NCBI RefSeq assembly: GCF_003581425.1
Contig: NZ_QXTG01000002.1
Span: forward strand, 248,001-312,000
DNA from: Amnibacterium setariae
Lineage (GTDB): Bacteria; Actinomycetota; Actinomycetes; Actinomycetales; Microbacteriaceae
DNA length: 64,000 nucleotides
Reading direction: 5' to 3'
Positions 56,981 to 64,000 of the stretch are shown piece by piece. The notes below the pieces were generated by a model. That model did not search any database, was not told the DNA's origin, and saw nothing but the letters and a program-made list of their open reading frames with translations. Both the position numbers and the translations under genes were made by a program. The number at the start of each line of letters is the position of its first letter. The first letter of the stretch is position 1.

Positions 56981-57907
56981 TCAGTCGGGCAGCGGCGCCC
57001 CCGCCTGCTTCATGGCGTAGAGCGCCGCGCCGACGCCGGGTCCGTGCACCGGTTCGCGGAGGTCCCAGCCCTCGCCGAGCGCGGCGGCGAACGCGGCGCG
57101 CACCCCCGCGTCCTCGAACATGCCTCCGGAGTAGGACAGCGGCACCCGCTCCCCCTCGGCGCCGATCGCGGCCCGCACCGACCCGGCGAGCGCGGCGAGC
57201 TCGCGCCCGGCGTCCTCGACGACCGCCTGCGCGGCCCCGTCGCCCTCGGCGGCCGCCGCCGTGACGACGCGCGACAGCGCGGCCACGCGGTCCCGCTTGC
57301 CGGCCCAGTCGTCGATGACGACGCCGATCGCGTCGAGGTCCGACCGGACGCCCACGGCCTCCCGCATCGCCGCGAGCAGCGGCCCCTGCGGCAGGCGGCC
57401 GTCGACCATCCGCGAGTACGCGTTGAGCCCGCGGATCGCCGTCCAGTAGCCGCTGCCCTCGTCGCCGAAGACCTCGCCCCAGCCGCCGGCGCGCTGCCCG
57501 CGGCCCCGCCACTCGCCGTAGGCGATCGACCCGGTGCCCGCCACGACGTTGACCCCGTCACGGCCGGCGAGCGACCCGGCCCAGCCGGCGATCATGTCGT
57601 TGCCGCAGGAGTAGCGCCCGTGACCGAGCACGCGACCGGGAGCGGCGTCGAGCTCGGGCACGTCTGCGCTCGCCTCGCCGTACGCGGGCAGGGCGAAGAA
57701 GGCGCGATCGACGTCCGCCGTCGTCAGCCCCGCGGTCTCGAGCAGCTGCTCCACGCCCTCGCGGAGGACCCGTTCGACCAGGTCGATGCCGGCGGTGAAG
57801 TAGTAGCAGCTCGGCCCCGTCGCGGTCGCGAGGACCTCCCCGCGCCCGTCGACGAGGACGAACGCGGTCTTGGTGCCCCCGCCGTCGACGCCGAGGTAGC
57901 GGGGCAC
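56981..57907 (-). CDS. BadF/BadG-type ATPase, probable N-acetylglucosamine/amino-sugar kinase
   Basis: A 308-residue ASKHA-fold kinase. GVDGGGTKTAFVLVD binds phosphate, FFALPAYGE follows, VAGTGSIAYG is the adenosine/phosphate loop, and GGWGEVFGDEGSGYW is diagnostic of the NAGK/BadF group. It would phosphorylate an (amino)sugar. GTG start with GAGG upstream, only 2 bp after the SIS gene stop, so it is the last gene of the operon. Confidence 0.88.
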   Translation of the reverse strand: MPRYLGVDGGGTKTAFVLVDGRGEVLATATGPSCYYFTAGIDLVERVLREGVEQLLETAGLTTADVDRAFFALPAYGEASADVPELDAAPGRVLGHGRYSCGNDMIAGWAGSLAGRDGVNVVAGTGSIAYGEWRGRGQRAGGWGEVFGDEGSGYWTAIRGLNAYSRMVDGRLPQGPLLAAMREAVGVRSDLDAIGVVIDDWAGKRDRVAALSRVVTAAAAEGDGAAQAVVEDAGRELAALAGSVRAAIGAEGERVPLSYSGGMFEDAGVRAAFAAALGEGWDLREPVHGPGVGAALYAMKQAGAPLPD

Positions 57908-57909
57908 GA

Positions 57910-59043
57910 TCAGGCCTCGAGCGGGTGGATCGTGACGCCCTGCACGACGCGGTTCACGCTGCCGCCGGGGAACGGGTTGTCCGGCGTCGCGCCGATCCGC
58001 ACGGAGGTGTGCAGGCCGAGGAGCTGCGCGACGACCACGTACGGGAGCGCGAGGAACGCGTCGTCGACCTGCTCGACGCCCTCGAGACCCCAGTCGGCGC
58101 CGTCGTCCGCCGCGCCGGCCCGGAGGGCGATCACGGCGTCCTGGCCGATCGCCTCCCGCAGCTCCCGGGTGATGTCCTGGTCGTACTGGCGGGTGTACGG
58201 GTCGTTCGACGTGTAGACGACCGCGAGCGTCCGGTCGTCGAGGACCGCCTTCGGGCCGTGCCGGAAGCCGAGCGCCGAGTCGAAGTAGGTGTCGACGCTG
58301 CCCGCCGTGATCTCGAGCATCTTCAGCGCCGACTCGCGCGACAGGCCCGTGAGGGGGCCGCTGCCGAGGTAGACGATGCGCTCGGGCTCCCGCTCCACGA
58401 TGCGCTGCACGCGGTCGCGCGAGGCCAGCACCTGCTCCCCCGCCGTCGCGAGCGCCGACACCGTCGCGTCGTCGTCGCCGAGGAACACGAGCAGCGCGGA
58501 GAGCAGCATCGACGTGAAGCTCGACGTCATCGCGAAGCCCTGATCGTTCGCGCGAGCCGGGGTGAACAGCACGAAGGAGCGGTCGCGGTCGCCGTGCTGC
58601 TGCGCGAGCCGGCCCTCGGGGTCGCAGGTGATGACGAGGTGGTGCACCCGCTGCAGGACCTGGTCGGCCAGCTCGGTAGCGGCGAGGCTCTCCGGGCTGT
58701 TGCCCGACCGGGCGAAGGAGACGAGCAGCGTCGGGACGTCCTCCGAGAAGCTGCCGAGCGGGTCGGCCACGAGGTCCGTCGTGGCGATCGCCTCGATCCG
58801 GCGGTGCAGCCGCCGCGACAGCCCCGGTGCCGCGACCTCGCCGACGAAGGCGGACGTGCCGGCACCGGTGAGGACCACGCGCAGGTCCGGCAGCCCCAGC
58901 AGCGGGCCGAGGAACGCGTCGAGCTCGGCGCGACGGTCGGTGATGATCCGCGCGGTCTCGCGCCAGACGTCGGGCTGCTGGCTGATCTCCCGCTCGGTGA
59001 CGGTGCCGTCGCCGACGGTCGCGGTGGGGAGGGTGTCGGTCAT
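57910..59043 (-). CDS. agaS: SIS-domain sugar isomerase/deaminase (AgaS-like)
   Basis: A 377-residue protein with two SIS domains. VVLTGAGTSAFVGEV and LLVSFARSGNSPES belong to the first, RIVYLGSGPLTGLSRESALKMLE and FDSALGFRHGPKAVL to the second; the late EITAGSVDTYFD supplies the catalytic Glu region. AgaS homologues act on galactosamine-6-phosphate or tagatose/ketose phosphates. ATG start overlaps the KbaZ stop (ATGA). Confidence 0.88.
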   Translation of the reverse strand: MTDTLPTATVGDGTVTEREISQQPDVWRETARIITDRRAELDAFLGPLLGLPDLRVVLTGAGTSAFVGEVAAPGLSRRLHRRIEAIATTDLVADPLGSFSEDVPTLLVSFARSGNSPESLAATELADQVLQRVHHLVITCDPEGRLAQQHGDRDRSFVLFTPARANDQGFAMTSSFTSMLLSALLVFLGDDDATVSALATAGEQVLASRDRVQRIVEREPERIVYLGSGPLTGLSRESALKMLEITAGSVDTYFDSALGFRHGPKAVLDDRTLAVVYTSNDPYTRQYDQDITRELREAIGQDAVIALRAGAADDGADWGLEGVEQVDDAFLALPYVVVAQLLGLHTSVRIGATPDNPFPGGSVNRVVQGVTIHPLEA

Positions 59044-60359
59044 CGGAGGTCTCCAGACGGGGAAGCGGCGGATTCGGCGGGCAGGTCGGACGTCCGCGCG
59101 GCGGCGGAGTAGGGCCGGAGCGCGTCGCGCACCCGGTCGAGCAGCAGGGCGTGCGGGTCGTTCACCAGCTCGCCGCGACGGACCCGCGCGTACTGCGCGG
59201 GCAGGTACTGGCTGAGCAGCGGCTCGGGCACGCCGGCGCCGGCGAGGTTCGACAGGAGCCGGTCCACGGCCTCCTCGATCCTCGGCTGCGGCAGGTAGTA
59301 CCGCATGCGGTCGCTGTAGCTGAAGCGCCGGGCGATGCGCTGCTCGTCGGCGGTGCCCTCGTAGTAGCGCTGCCAGCGGCCCGGATCGTCCTGCATCACC
59401 TGCTCGACGACCTCGAGCAGGTCGGAGCGGTCGGCGGCCGGGACCAGCTGGTCCTCGATCGCGGCGAGCGCGAAGAGGCCCTCCCGCAGCGCGAAGGTGA
59501 GCCCCGGGCCCACCTTGAGCACGGCCCAGTGGTCGCGCACGAGCGCCGTCAGGCCCTCCTCGAGCTGGTAGTCGGTGGAGTGCGCCTCGAACACCGCGTA
59601 CGGCTCGTCGTCGAGCACGTGCTGGAGGGCGGCGGTGCGCGACGGGTCGTAGTCGAACACGCGGAGGTGGTCGAACTCGACCCCGGGCTGCACCACGAGC
59701 GCCATGATCCGCGGCCAGACCGCGCCCGCACCCACGGCGTCGAACGCGGCCCGATGCGCCGCGAGGGTGGCGCGCGCCGCGTCGGGCGGGGTGGGCGCGA
59801 GCGCGTCGATGGTCTCGTGCGCGCCGCCGGGCACCGGCACCTCGGTGCCGATCACGTAGCGGACCGCGGACGGGTCCGGCGCCGCGTCCTCGGCGGCGGC
59901 GAGGAGGCGGGCGGCGCGGACGGCGACGACCTCGTCCGTCAGCGGCGTCGCGTCCCCCGCGAGCGGCATGCTGCAGTCGAGGTGCAGCTTCGTGTACCCG
60001 GCGGCGGCGTAGGCGCGGACGAGGTCCTCCGCCTTCGCCATCGCGGACTCCTCGGCCTCGCCCTGCCAGGTGTTGGGTCCGAGGTGGTCGCCCCCCAGCA
60101 CGACGCGGTCGATCGGGAAGCCCTCCTCCGCGGCGATGCCGTGCACGAGGTCGCGGAAGTCGGTCGGGCGCATGCCCGTGTAGCCGCCGAACTGGTCGAC
60201 CTGGTTGGACGTCGCCTCGATGAGGACGGGTGCACCGTCCGCCGAGGCCTGCCGCATCGCCGCTGCGAGCACGAGCGGGTGCGCCGAGCAGACGGAGGTG
60301 ATGCCGACCGCGCGGCCGGCCTTGTGCGCGCGGAGCACGGCTCCCAGGTGGTCCGTCAT
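59040..60359 (-). CDS. kbaZ: Tagatose-bisphosphate aldolase non-catalytic subunit (KbaZ/GatZ-like)
   Basis: A 439-residue protein of the GatZ/KbaZ family: GITSVCSAHPLVLAAAMRQA, EATSNQVDQFGGYTGMRP, LGGDHLGPNTWQ, KLHLDCSMP and GTEVPVPGG are in family order. In E. coli it is required for full activity of the class II aldolase KbaY/GatY. No KbaY is seen in this window, so either it lies elsewhere or this protein acts alone. ATG at 60359 with GGAGGGAAGG somewhat far (11 nt) upstream; an ATG 39 nt earlier is the alternative. Confidence 0.92.
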   Translation of the reverse strand: MTDHLGAVLRAHKAGRAVGITSVCSAHPLVLAAAMRQASADGAPVLIEATSNQVDQFGGYTGMRPTDFRDLVHGIAAEEGFPIDRVVLGGDHLGPNTWQGEAEESAMAKAEDLVRAYAAAGYTKLHLDCSMPLAGDATPLTDEVVAVRAARLLAAAEDAAPDPSAVRYVIGTEVPVPGGAHETIDALAPTPPDAARATLAAHRAAFDAVGAGAVWPRIMALVVQPGVEFDHLRVFDYDPSRTAALQHVLDDEPYAVFEAHSTDYQLEEGLTALVRDHWAVLKVGPGLTFALREGLFALAAIEDQLVPAADRSDLLEVVEQVMQDDPGRWQRYYEGTADEQRIARRFSYSDRMRYYLPQPRIEEAVDRLLSNLAGAGVPEPLLSQYLPAQYARVRRGELVNDPHALLLDRVRDALRPYSAAARTSDLPAESAASPSGDLR

Positions 60360-60513
60360 GCGGTCGTGCGCCTTCCCTCCGTCGAGTGCGGGGTCCATCG
60401 TCCGCGCCGCGGGCGGCCGGACCGGTGCCGCCGGCGGAACCGCTCATCAGGACTGCACGATGCGCGCGCGACCTGGACGGTCGAGGAGGGGTGCGCGATC
60501 GGCCGGGTGGTGG

Positions 60514-61365
60514 TCATCCGGCTGCCCGCCGCAGCCCCGCGAGGTGCGCGGCGCCGATCGCCGCGGCCGCCGTGCCGTGCGCCGCCGGCACGACGACGGG
60601 CTCCGGGAAGCCGGCGAGCCGCACGGCGAGCGCGGCCCGGAGCGGGTCGAGCAGCGCGTCCCCGGCCCGCACGAGCCCGCCGCCCACGACGACGGTGCCC
60701 GGGGCGATCAGCGCGACCGCCCACGCGAGCACCTCGGCGAGCGCGTCGACCGTCTCCTGCCACCGGGCGGCCGCGACGGCGTCGCCCGCCTGCATCGCGG
60801 CGAGCACCGGCGCGGCCTCCGGGGCGCCGAAGCGGCGGGCCAGGCCGCCGGCCGATGCGACCTCCTCCACGCGGAGGCCGCGGTTCGGCCCCTCCCCGAA
60901 GCGCAGCTGGCCGACCTCGCCGGCCCAGCCGGTGCCGACCGGCCGGGCGTCGGCGTCCACGACCGCCAGGGCGAGCCCGGTGCCGACGGGCGCGAAGACG
61001 AGGGCACCCGGCCGCCCGGCGCCCGCGCCGCTCAGGCGCTCCGCCACCGCCCCGGCGCGCACGTCGTGCGTCAGCGCGACCGGCAGGCCGGTCCGCCGCT
61101 CGAGGAGGTCGCGGACCGGTACCTCCCGCCAGCCGAGGTTCACGGACATGCGGCAGACGCCCGCCTCGTCGTCGACGATGCCGGGCGTCGCGACGCCGAT
61201 CGCGGCCACTCCGGGGAAGCCCGCGGCGAGCCCGGCCAGCAGGTCGGCCGTCCGCTCGCCCGTCGCGTCGCCCTTCGGCGTCGGCACCGTCGGTCCCGCC
61301 TCGCCGCGCCACCACGTCTTGACCGCGGTGCCGCCGACGTCGACCCCGAGCACGTCCTCGTCCAT
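60514..61365 (-). CDS. ROK family sugar kinase
   Basis: A 283-residue ROK protein: DVLGVDVGGTAVKTWW binds phosphate, VGVATPGIV and NLGWREVPV follow, and FAPVGTGLALAVV with GTGWAGEVGQL covers the catalytic and sugar-binding part. The C-H-C-G-x-x-G-C zinc motif usual in ROK kinases is missing; GEGPNRGLRVEEVAS stands in its place. Without a helix-turn-helix it should be a kinase rather than a repressor. ATG start. It is the first gene of the minus-strand set (ROK, KbaZ, SIS, BadF), with 154 bp to KbaZ. Confidence 0.88.
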   Translation of the reverse strand: MDEDVLGVDVGGTAVKTWWRGEAGPTVPTPKGDATGERTADLLAGLAAGFPGVAAIGVATPGIVDDEAGVCRMSVNLGWREVPVRDLLERRTGLPVALTHDVRAGAVAERLSGAGAGRPGALVFAPVGTGLALAVVDADARPVGTGWAGEVGQLRFGEGPNRGLRVEEVASAGGLARRFGAPEAAPVLAAMQAGDAVAAARWQETVDALAEVLAWAVALIAPGTVVVGGGLVRAGDALLDPLRAALAVRLAGFPEPVVVPAAHGTAAAAIGAAHLAGLRRAAG

Positions 61366-61507
61366 GGCGCCAGCATCCCGGATCCGCGGGCCGGGCGAGC
61401 GATCGGACCGCGCGAATCGCGCCGTCCGACTGCGCGTTTGTCGCCGGACCGATCACACCGCGGCGGCCCGGCGCCAGACTGCCGCCCACCGACGACGGGG
61501 AGGCGGC

Positions 61508-62773
61508 ATGGGCGACGCGAGGACGACGGGCACGACGGGATCGACCGCCACGACCGGCACGAGGGCGCTGCGGGTCGGGGTGATCGGGATCGGGCAGCGC
61601 GCCGAGATCGCCCAGCACGTCGGCGCCACGGACACGCCGGCGCGGCTCGTGCTCGCCGTCGACCCGACCGAGGTCGGCCGGGCCCGCGCGGCCCGGAGCT
61701 TCGGGCCCGACGTGCGGATCGCGGCGGCCCTCGAGGACGCGATCGAGGCGGAGCTCGACGCCGCGATCGTCACCACGCCGGACGACACCCACGCCGCGAT
61801 CGCGGTCCCGCTGCTCGAGGCCGGCATCGCCGTCTACCTCGAGAAGCCGATGGCGATCACGGTCGAGGACTGCGACCGCCTGCTCGAGACCGCCGCCCGC
61901 ACCGGCACCCCGCTCTACGTGGGCCACAACATGCGGCACATGTCGGTCGTCCGCCAGATGAAGGCGCTGATCGACGACGGAGCGATCGGCGAGGTCAAGT
62001 CGATCTGGTGCCGCCACTTCGTCGGCAACGGCGGCGACTTCTACTTCAAGGACTGGCACGCCGAGCGGCGGCACGTGAACTCGCTGCTGCTGCAGAAGGC
62101 GAGCCACGACCTCGACGTCATGCACTGGCTCGCCGGGCGGTCGACGAAGCGCGTCACCGCGCTCGGCGCACTGACCGTCTACGGCGACGTGCACGACCGC
62201 GGCACCCACGAGGGCGAGGTCATGCCGGACTGGTTCTCGCACGACAACTGGCCGCCGGAGGCGCAGACCGGGCTGAACCCCGTGATCGACGTCGAGGACG
62301 TCTCGATGATGCTCATGGACCTCGGCGACGGCGTCACCGCCAGCTACGAGCAGTGCCACTTCACCCCCGACTACTGGCGCAACTACACGGTGATCGGCAC
62401 CCGCGGCCGGCTCGAGAACTTCGGGGACACCCCGGGCGGCGTGATCCGGGTCTGGAACCGCCGCCACGACTGGCAGCTCGCCGGCGACGTCGAGGTGGCG
62501 ATCGAGGGCGAGGGCGAGGGCCACGAGCAGGCCGACGTGCGGACCATGGCCGAGTTCCTCCGCCACGTCGCCACGGGCGCACCCACGGAGGTGTCCCTCG
62601 TCGCCGCCCGCGACGCGGTCGCCGCCGGCGCCCTCGCCGCGGAGTCGCTCCGCGACGGCGGCACCCCGCGCGACGTGCCACCCCTGCCCGCCGACCTCGT
62701 CGCCCGGCTCGACGCGCGCTCCTCCTCCGCCCCTGACTCCTCCTCCCGCACCACTCCCGCACCACGCAGCTGA
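61508..62773 (+). CDS. Gfo/Idh/MocA-family oxidoreductase
   Basis: A 421-residue NAD(P)-dependent sugar or inositol dehydrogenase. The Rossmann motif is GVIGIGQRAEIAQH, the cofactor/catalytic E-K-P is in YLEKPMA, and NSLLLQKASHDLDVMHWLAG holds the His-x-x-D-type catalytic pair; the C-terminal alpha/beta domain has MLMDLGDGVTASYEQCHF. ATG with GGGGAGG upstream. Divergent from the ROK kinase and 12 bp before a sugar-binding protein gene, so probably part of an ABC-transporter-linked operon that continues beyond the window. Confidence 0.92.
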   Translation: MGDARTTGTTGSTATTGTRALRVGVIGIGQRAEIAQHVGATDTPARLVLAVDPTEVGRARAARSFGPDVRIAAALEDAIEAELDAAIVTTPDDTHAAIAVPLLEAGIAVYLEKPMAITVEDCDRLLETAARTGTPLYVGHNMRHMSVVRQMKALIDDGAIGEVKSIWCRHFVGNGGDFYFKDWHAERRHVNSLLLQKASHDLDVMHWLAGRSTKRVTALGALTVYGDVHDRGTHEGEVMPDWFSHDNWPPEAQTGLNPVIDVEDVSMMLMDLGDGVTASYEQCHFTPDYWRNYTVIGTRGRLENFGDTPGGVIRVWNRRHDWQLAGDVEVAIEGEGEGHEQADVRTMAEFLRHVATGAPTEVSLVAARDAVAAGALAAESLRDGGTPRDVPPLPADLVARLDARSSSAPDSSSRTTPAPRS

Positions 62774-62785
62774 ACGGACGGAACC

Positions 62786-64000
62786 ATGCACCGACCACTG
62801 AATCGACCCATCACCCGACGCGCCCTCGCCGGCATCGCGGGCGCCGCCGCGGCAGGGCTCCTGCTCGCGGCCTGCTCCTCCGGGGGCGGCGCACCCAGCG
62901 GGGGCGGCGGCGACTACTCGAAGGCGCCGAAGGACCTGAAGGCGACCATCACCTACGCGCTCTGGGACCAGACGCAGGTGAAGGCGATCCAGGCGAACCT
63001 CGCCGGCTTCAAGCAGCAGTACCCGGGCATCACGGTCAACGTCGACGTGACGCCCTACGACACCTACTTCACGAAGCTGCAGACCGAGGCGTCGAGCAAC
63101 ACGCTGCCGGACCTGTTCTGGCTGAACGGCCCGAACTTCCAGCTCTACGCCGACAACGGCAAGGTCGAGCCGATCACGGGCGCCATCAAGGCGGGCGCGA
63201 TCGACCCGAAGAACTACCCGTCCGCGCTCGTCGACCTCTACACCGCGAACGGCGTGCACTACGGCGTCCCGAAGGACTTCGACACGATCGGGCTCTGGTA
63301 CAACAAGGCGCTCTTCGCGAGGGCCGGCGTCGACGTGCCCACCGGCGACTGGACGTGGGACGACCTCACGACCGCGGCGAACACGATCTCGTCGAAGCTG
63401 AAGGGCCAGGGCATCTACGGCGTCGCGGCCGGCATGGACGGCCAGACCACCTACTACGACACGATCTTCCAGGCCGGCGGCAGCGTGCTCTCCGCCGACG
63501 GGAAGAAGTCGGAGTACGCGAGCGACGCGACGAAGAAGGGCATCGTCTTCTGGCGCGACCTGATCGCGTCGAAGGGCTCCCCCTCCGTCAAGCAGCTCAC
63601 CGACACCCCCGCCGACCAGTGGTTCGTGAGCGGCAAGGCCGCGATGCTCATCGGCGGCGACTGGGGCCGCTCCGAGATCGCCGACTCGCCCGTCGCGAAG
63701 GACGTGCAGGTCGCGCCGCTGCCGAAGGGCGAGCAGAAGGCGACCGTGATCCACGGCGTCTCGAACGTCGTCGCGGCGGGCAGCAAGAACACGCAGGCGG
63801 CGCAGGCGCTGCAGGTGTACCTCGCGAGCAAGGAGGCGCAGCAGCAGCAGGGCGACATGGGCGCCGTGATCCCGGCGTTCAACGGCACCCAGGCGTCGTT
63901 CGCGAAGTCGATGCCCGGCGTCGACCTGCAGGTCTTCCTCGACGAGGTCGCCTACGCGAAGCCGCTGCCGGTGTCGAATAACACGGCGGCCTGGAACGCG
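62786..64000 (+). CDS. ABC transporter sugar-binding lipoprotein (3' end outside window)
   Basis: The first 405 codons of an extracellular solute-binding protein (family 1). The lipobox is LLLAAC with Cys30, preceded by a basic n-region with two Arg (ITRRALAG). A Gly/Ser linker leads to ITYALWDQTQVKAIQANLAGF, VNVDVTPYDTYFTKLQTEASS, LPDLFWLNGPNFQLYADNG, GLWYNKALFARAG and GKAAMLIGGDWG, all typical of oligosaccharide/sugar-binding proteins. It should be a lipoprotein on the outer face of the membrane. ATG with GGACGG upstream; the frame is open to the window end. Confidence 0.93.
   Translation, partial: MHRPLNRPITRRALAGIAGAAAAGLLLAACSSGGGAPSGGGGDYSKAPKDLKATITYALWDQTQVKAIQANLAGFKQQYPGITVNVDVTPYDTYFTKLQTEASSNTLPDLFWLNGPNFQLYADNGKVEPITGAIKAGAIDPKNYPSALVDLYTANGVHYGVPKDFDTIGLWYNKALFARAGVDVPTGDWTWDDLTTAANTISSKLKGQGIYGVAAGMDGQTTYYDTIFQAGGSVLSADGKKSEYASDATKKGIVFWRDLIASKGSPSVKQLTDTPADQWFVSGKAAMLIGGDWGRSEIADSPVAKDVQVAPLPKGEQKATVIHGVSNVVAAGSKNTQAAQALQVYLASKEAQQQQGDMGAVIPAFNGTQASFAKSMPGVDLQVFLDEVAYAKPLPVSNNTAAWNA

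Overview
The window is a contiguous piece of a very high-GC (over 70 % by eye) actinobacterial chromosome, most likely from the family Microbacteriaceae. The pointers are codon third positions that are almost always G or C, many GTG starts, a DUF222/HNH endonuclease, Usp, DUF1810 and DUF6882 proteins, tandem secreted GH25-like proteins, and many start codons preceded by a TANNNT box 6-7 nt upstream, the layout of leaderless actinobacterial promoters. I see no rRNA, CRISPR array, insertion sequence, prophage or plasmid function. Genus and species cannot be named from sequence reading alone.

Layout. 1-9.6 kb: a membrane protein, a membrane-anchored LuxR regulator, pirin, an amidohydrolase/M20 peptidase operon, tRNA-Leu(GAG), a baeRF2/Rv2629-like protein, a secreted S33 peptidase and a DUF1810 protein. 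9.6-18 kb: acylphosphatase, an SDR, a J-domain/NERD fusion, a nucleoside deaminase divergent from pta-ackA, an NmrA-type protein and a PiT phosphate transporter. 18-26 kb: two tandem secreted GH25-like proteins, a second amidohydrolase, a glycosyltransferase, a NYN/LOTUS protein, an RraA homologue, an ABM membrane protein and a NERD protein. 26-38 kb: a degenerate SGNH-GAF protein divergent from a pseudokinase-like membrane protein, a glutamine amidotransferase, pdxH, a pair of paralogous unknown proteins, an SDR, a Usp protein, a DUF6882 protein, hydrolases and a DUF222/HNH protein. 38-55 kb: an alpha/beta hydrolase fused to a gluconate dehydrogenase subunit 3 domain with its GMC partner, a YbaK protein, a gamma-glutamyltransferase, an ABC system whose ATPase is fused to a secreted hydrolase, an aldo/keto reductase, transporters, and a histidine kinase/response regulator pair followed by a fatty-acid desaturase. 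55-64 kb: a cold-shock protein, a DMT transporter and a sugar or amino-sugar catabolic cluster (BadF-type kinase, SIS isomerase, KbaZ/GatZ, ROK kinase, divergent Gfo/Idh dehydrogenase and the start of an ABC sugar-binding lipoprotein).

How the genes work together. Many neighbours overlap by ATGA or GTGA and should be translationally coupled: amidohydrolase/M20, pta/ackA, PiT/small membrane protein, glycosyltransferase/small membrane protein, hydrolase-subunit 3/GMC, ABC fusion/permease, kinase/regulator and KbaZ/SIS. pta-ackA form the acetyl-CoA/acetate node. The kinase-regulator-desaturase order, with a perfect dyad just upstream of the desaturase, suggests a membrane-fluidity sensor of the DesKR kind. 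The last 7 kb look like a dedicated uptake and breakdown pathway for a (amino)sugar.

An intergenic family of about 40-bp GC-rich repeats, roughly eleven copies in both orientations, is scattered between genes. One copy carries a 34-bp insertion and one pair is arranged head to head as a large hairpin between convergent genes.
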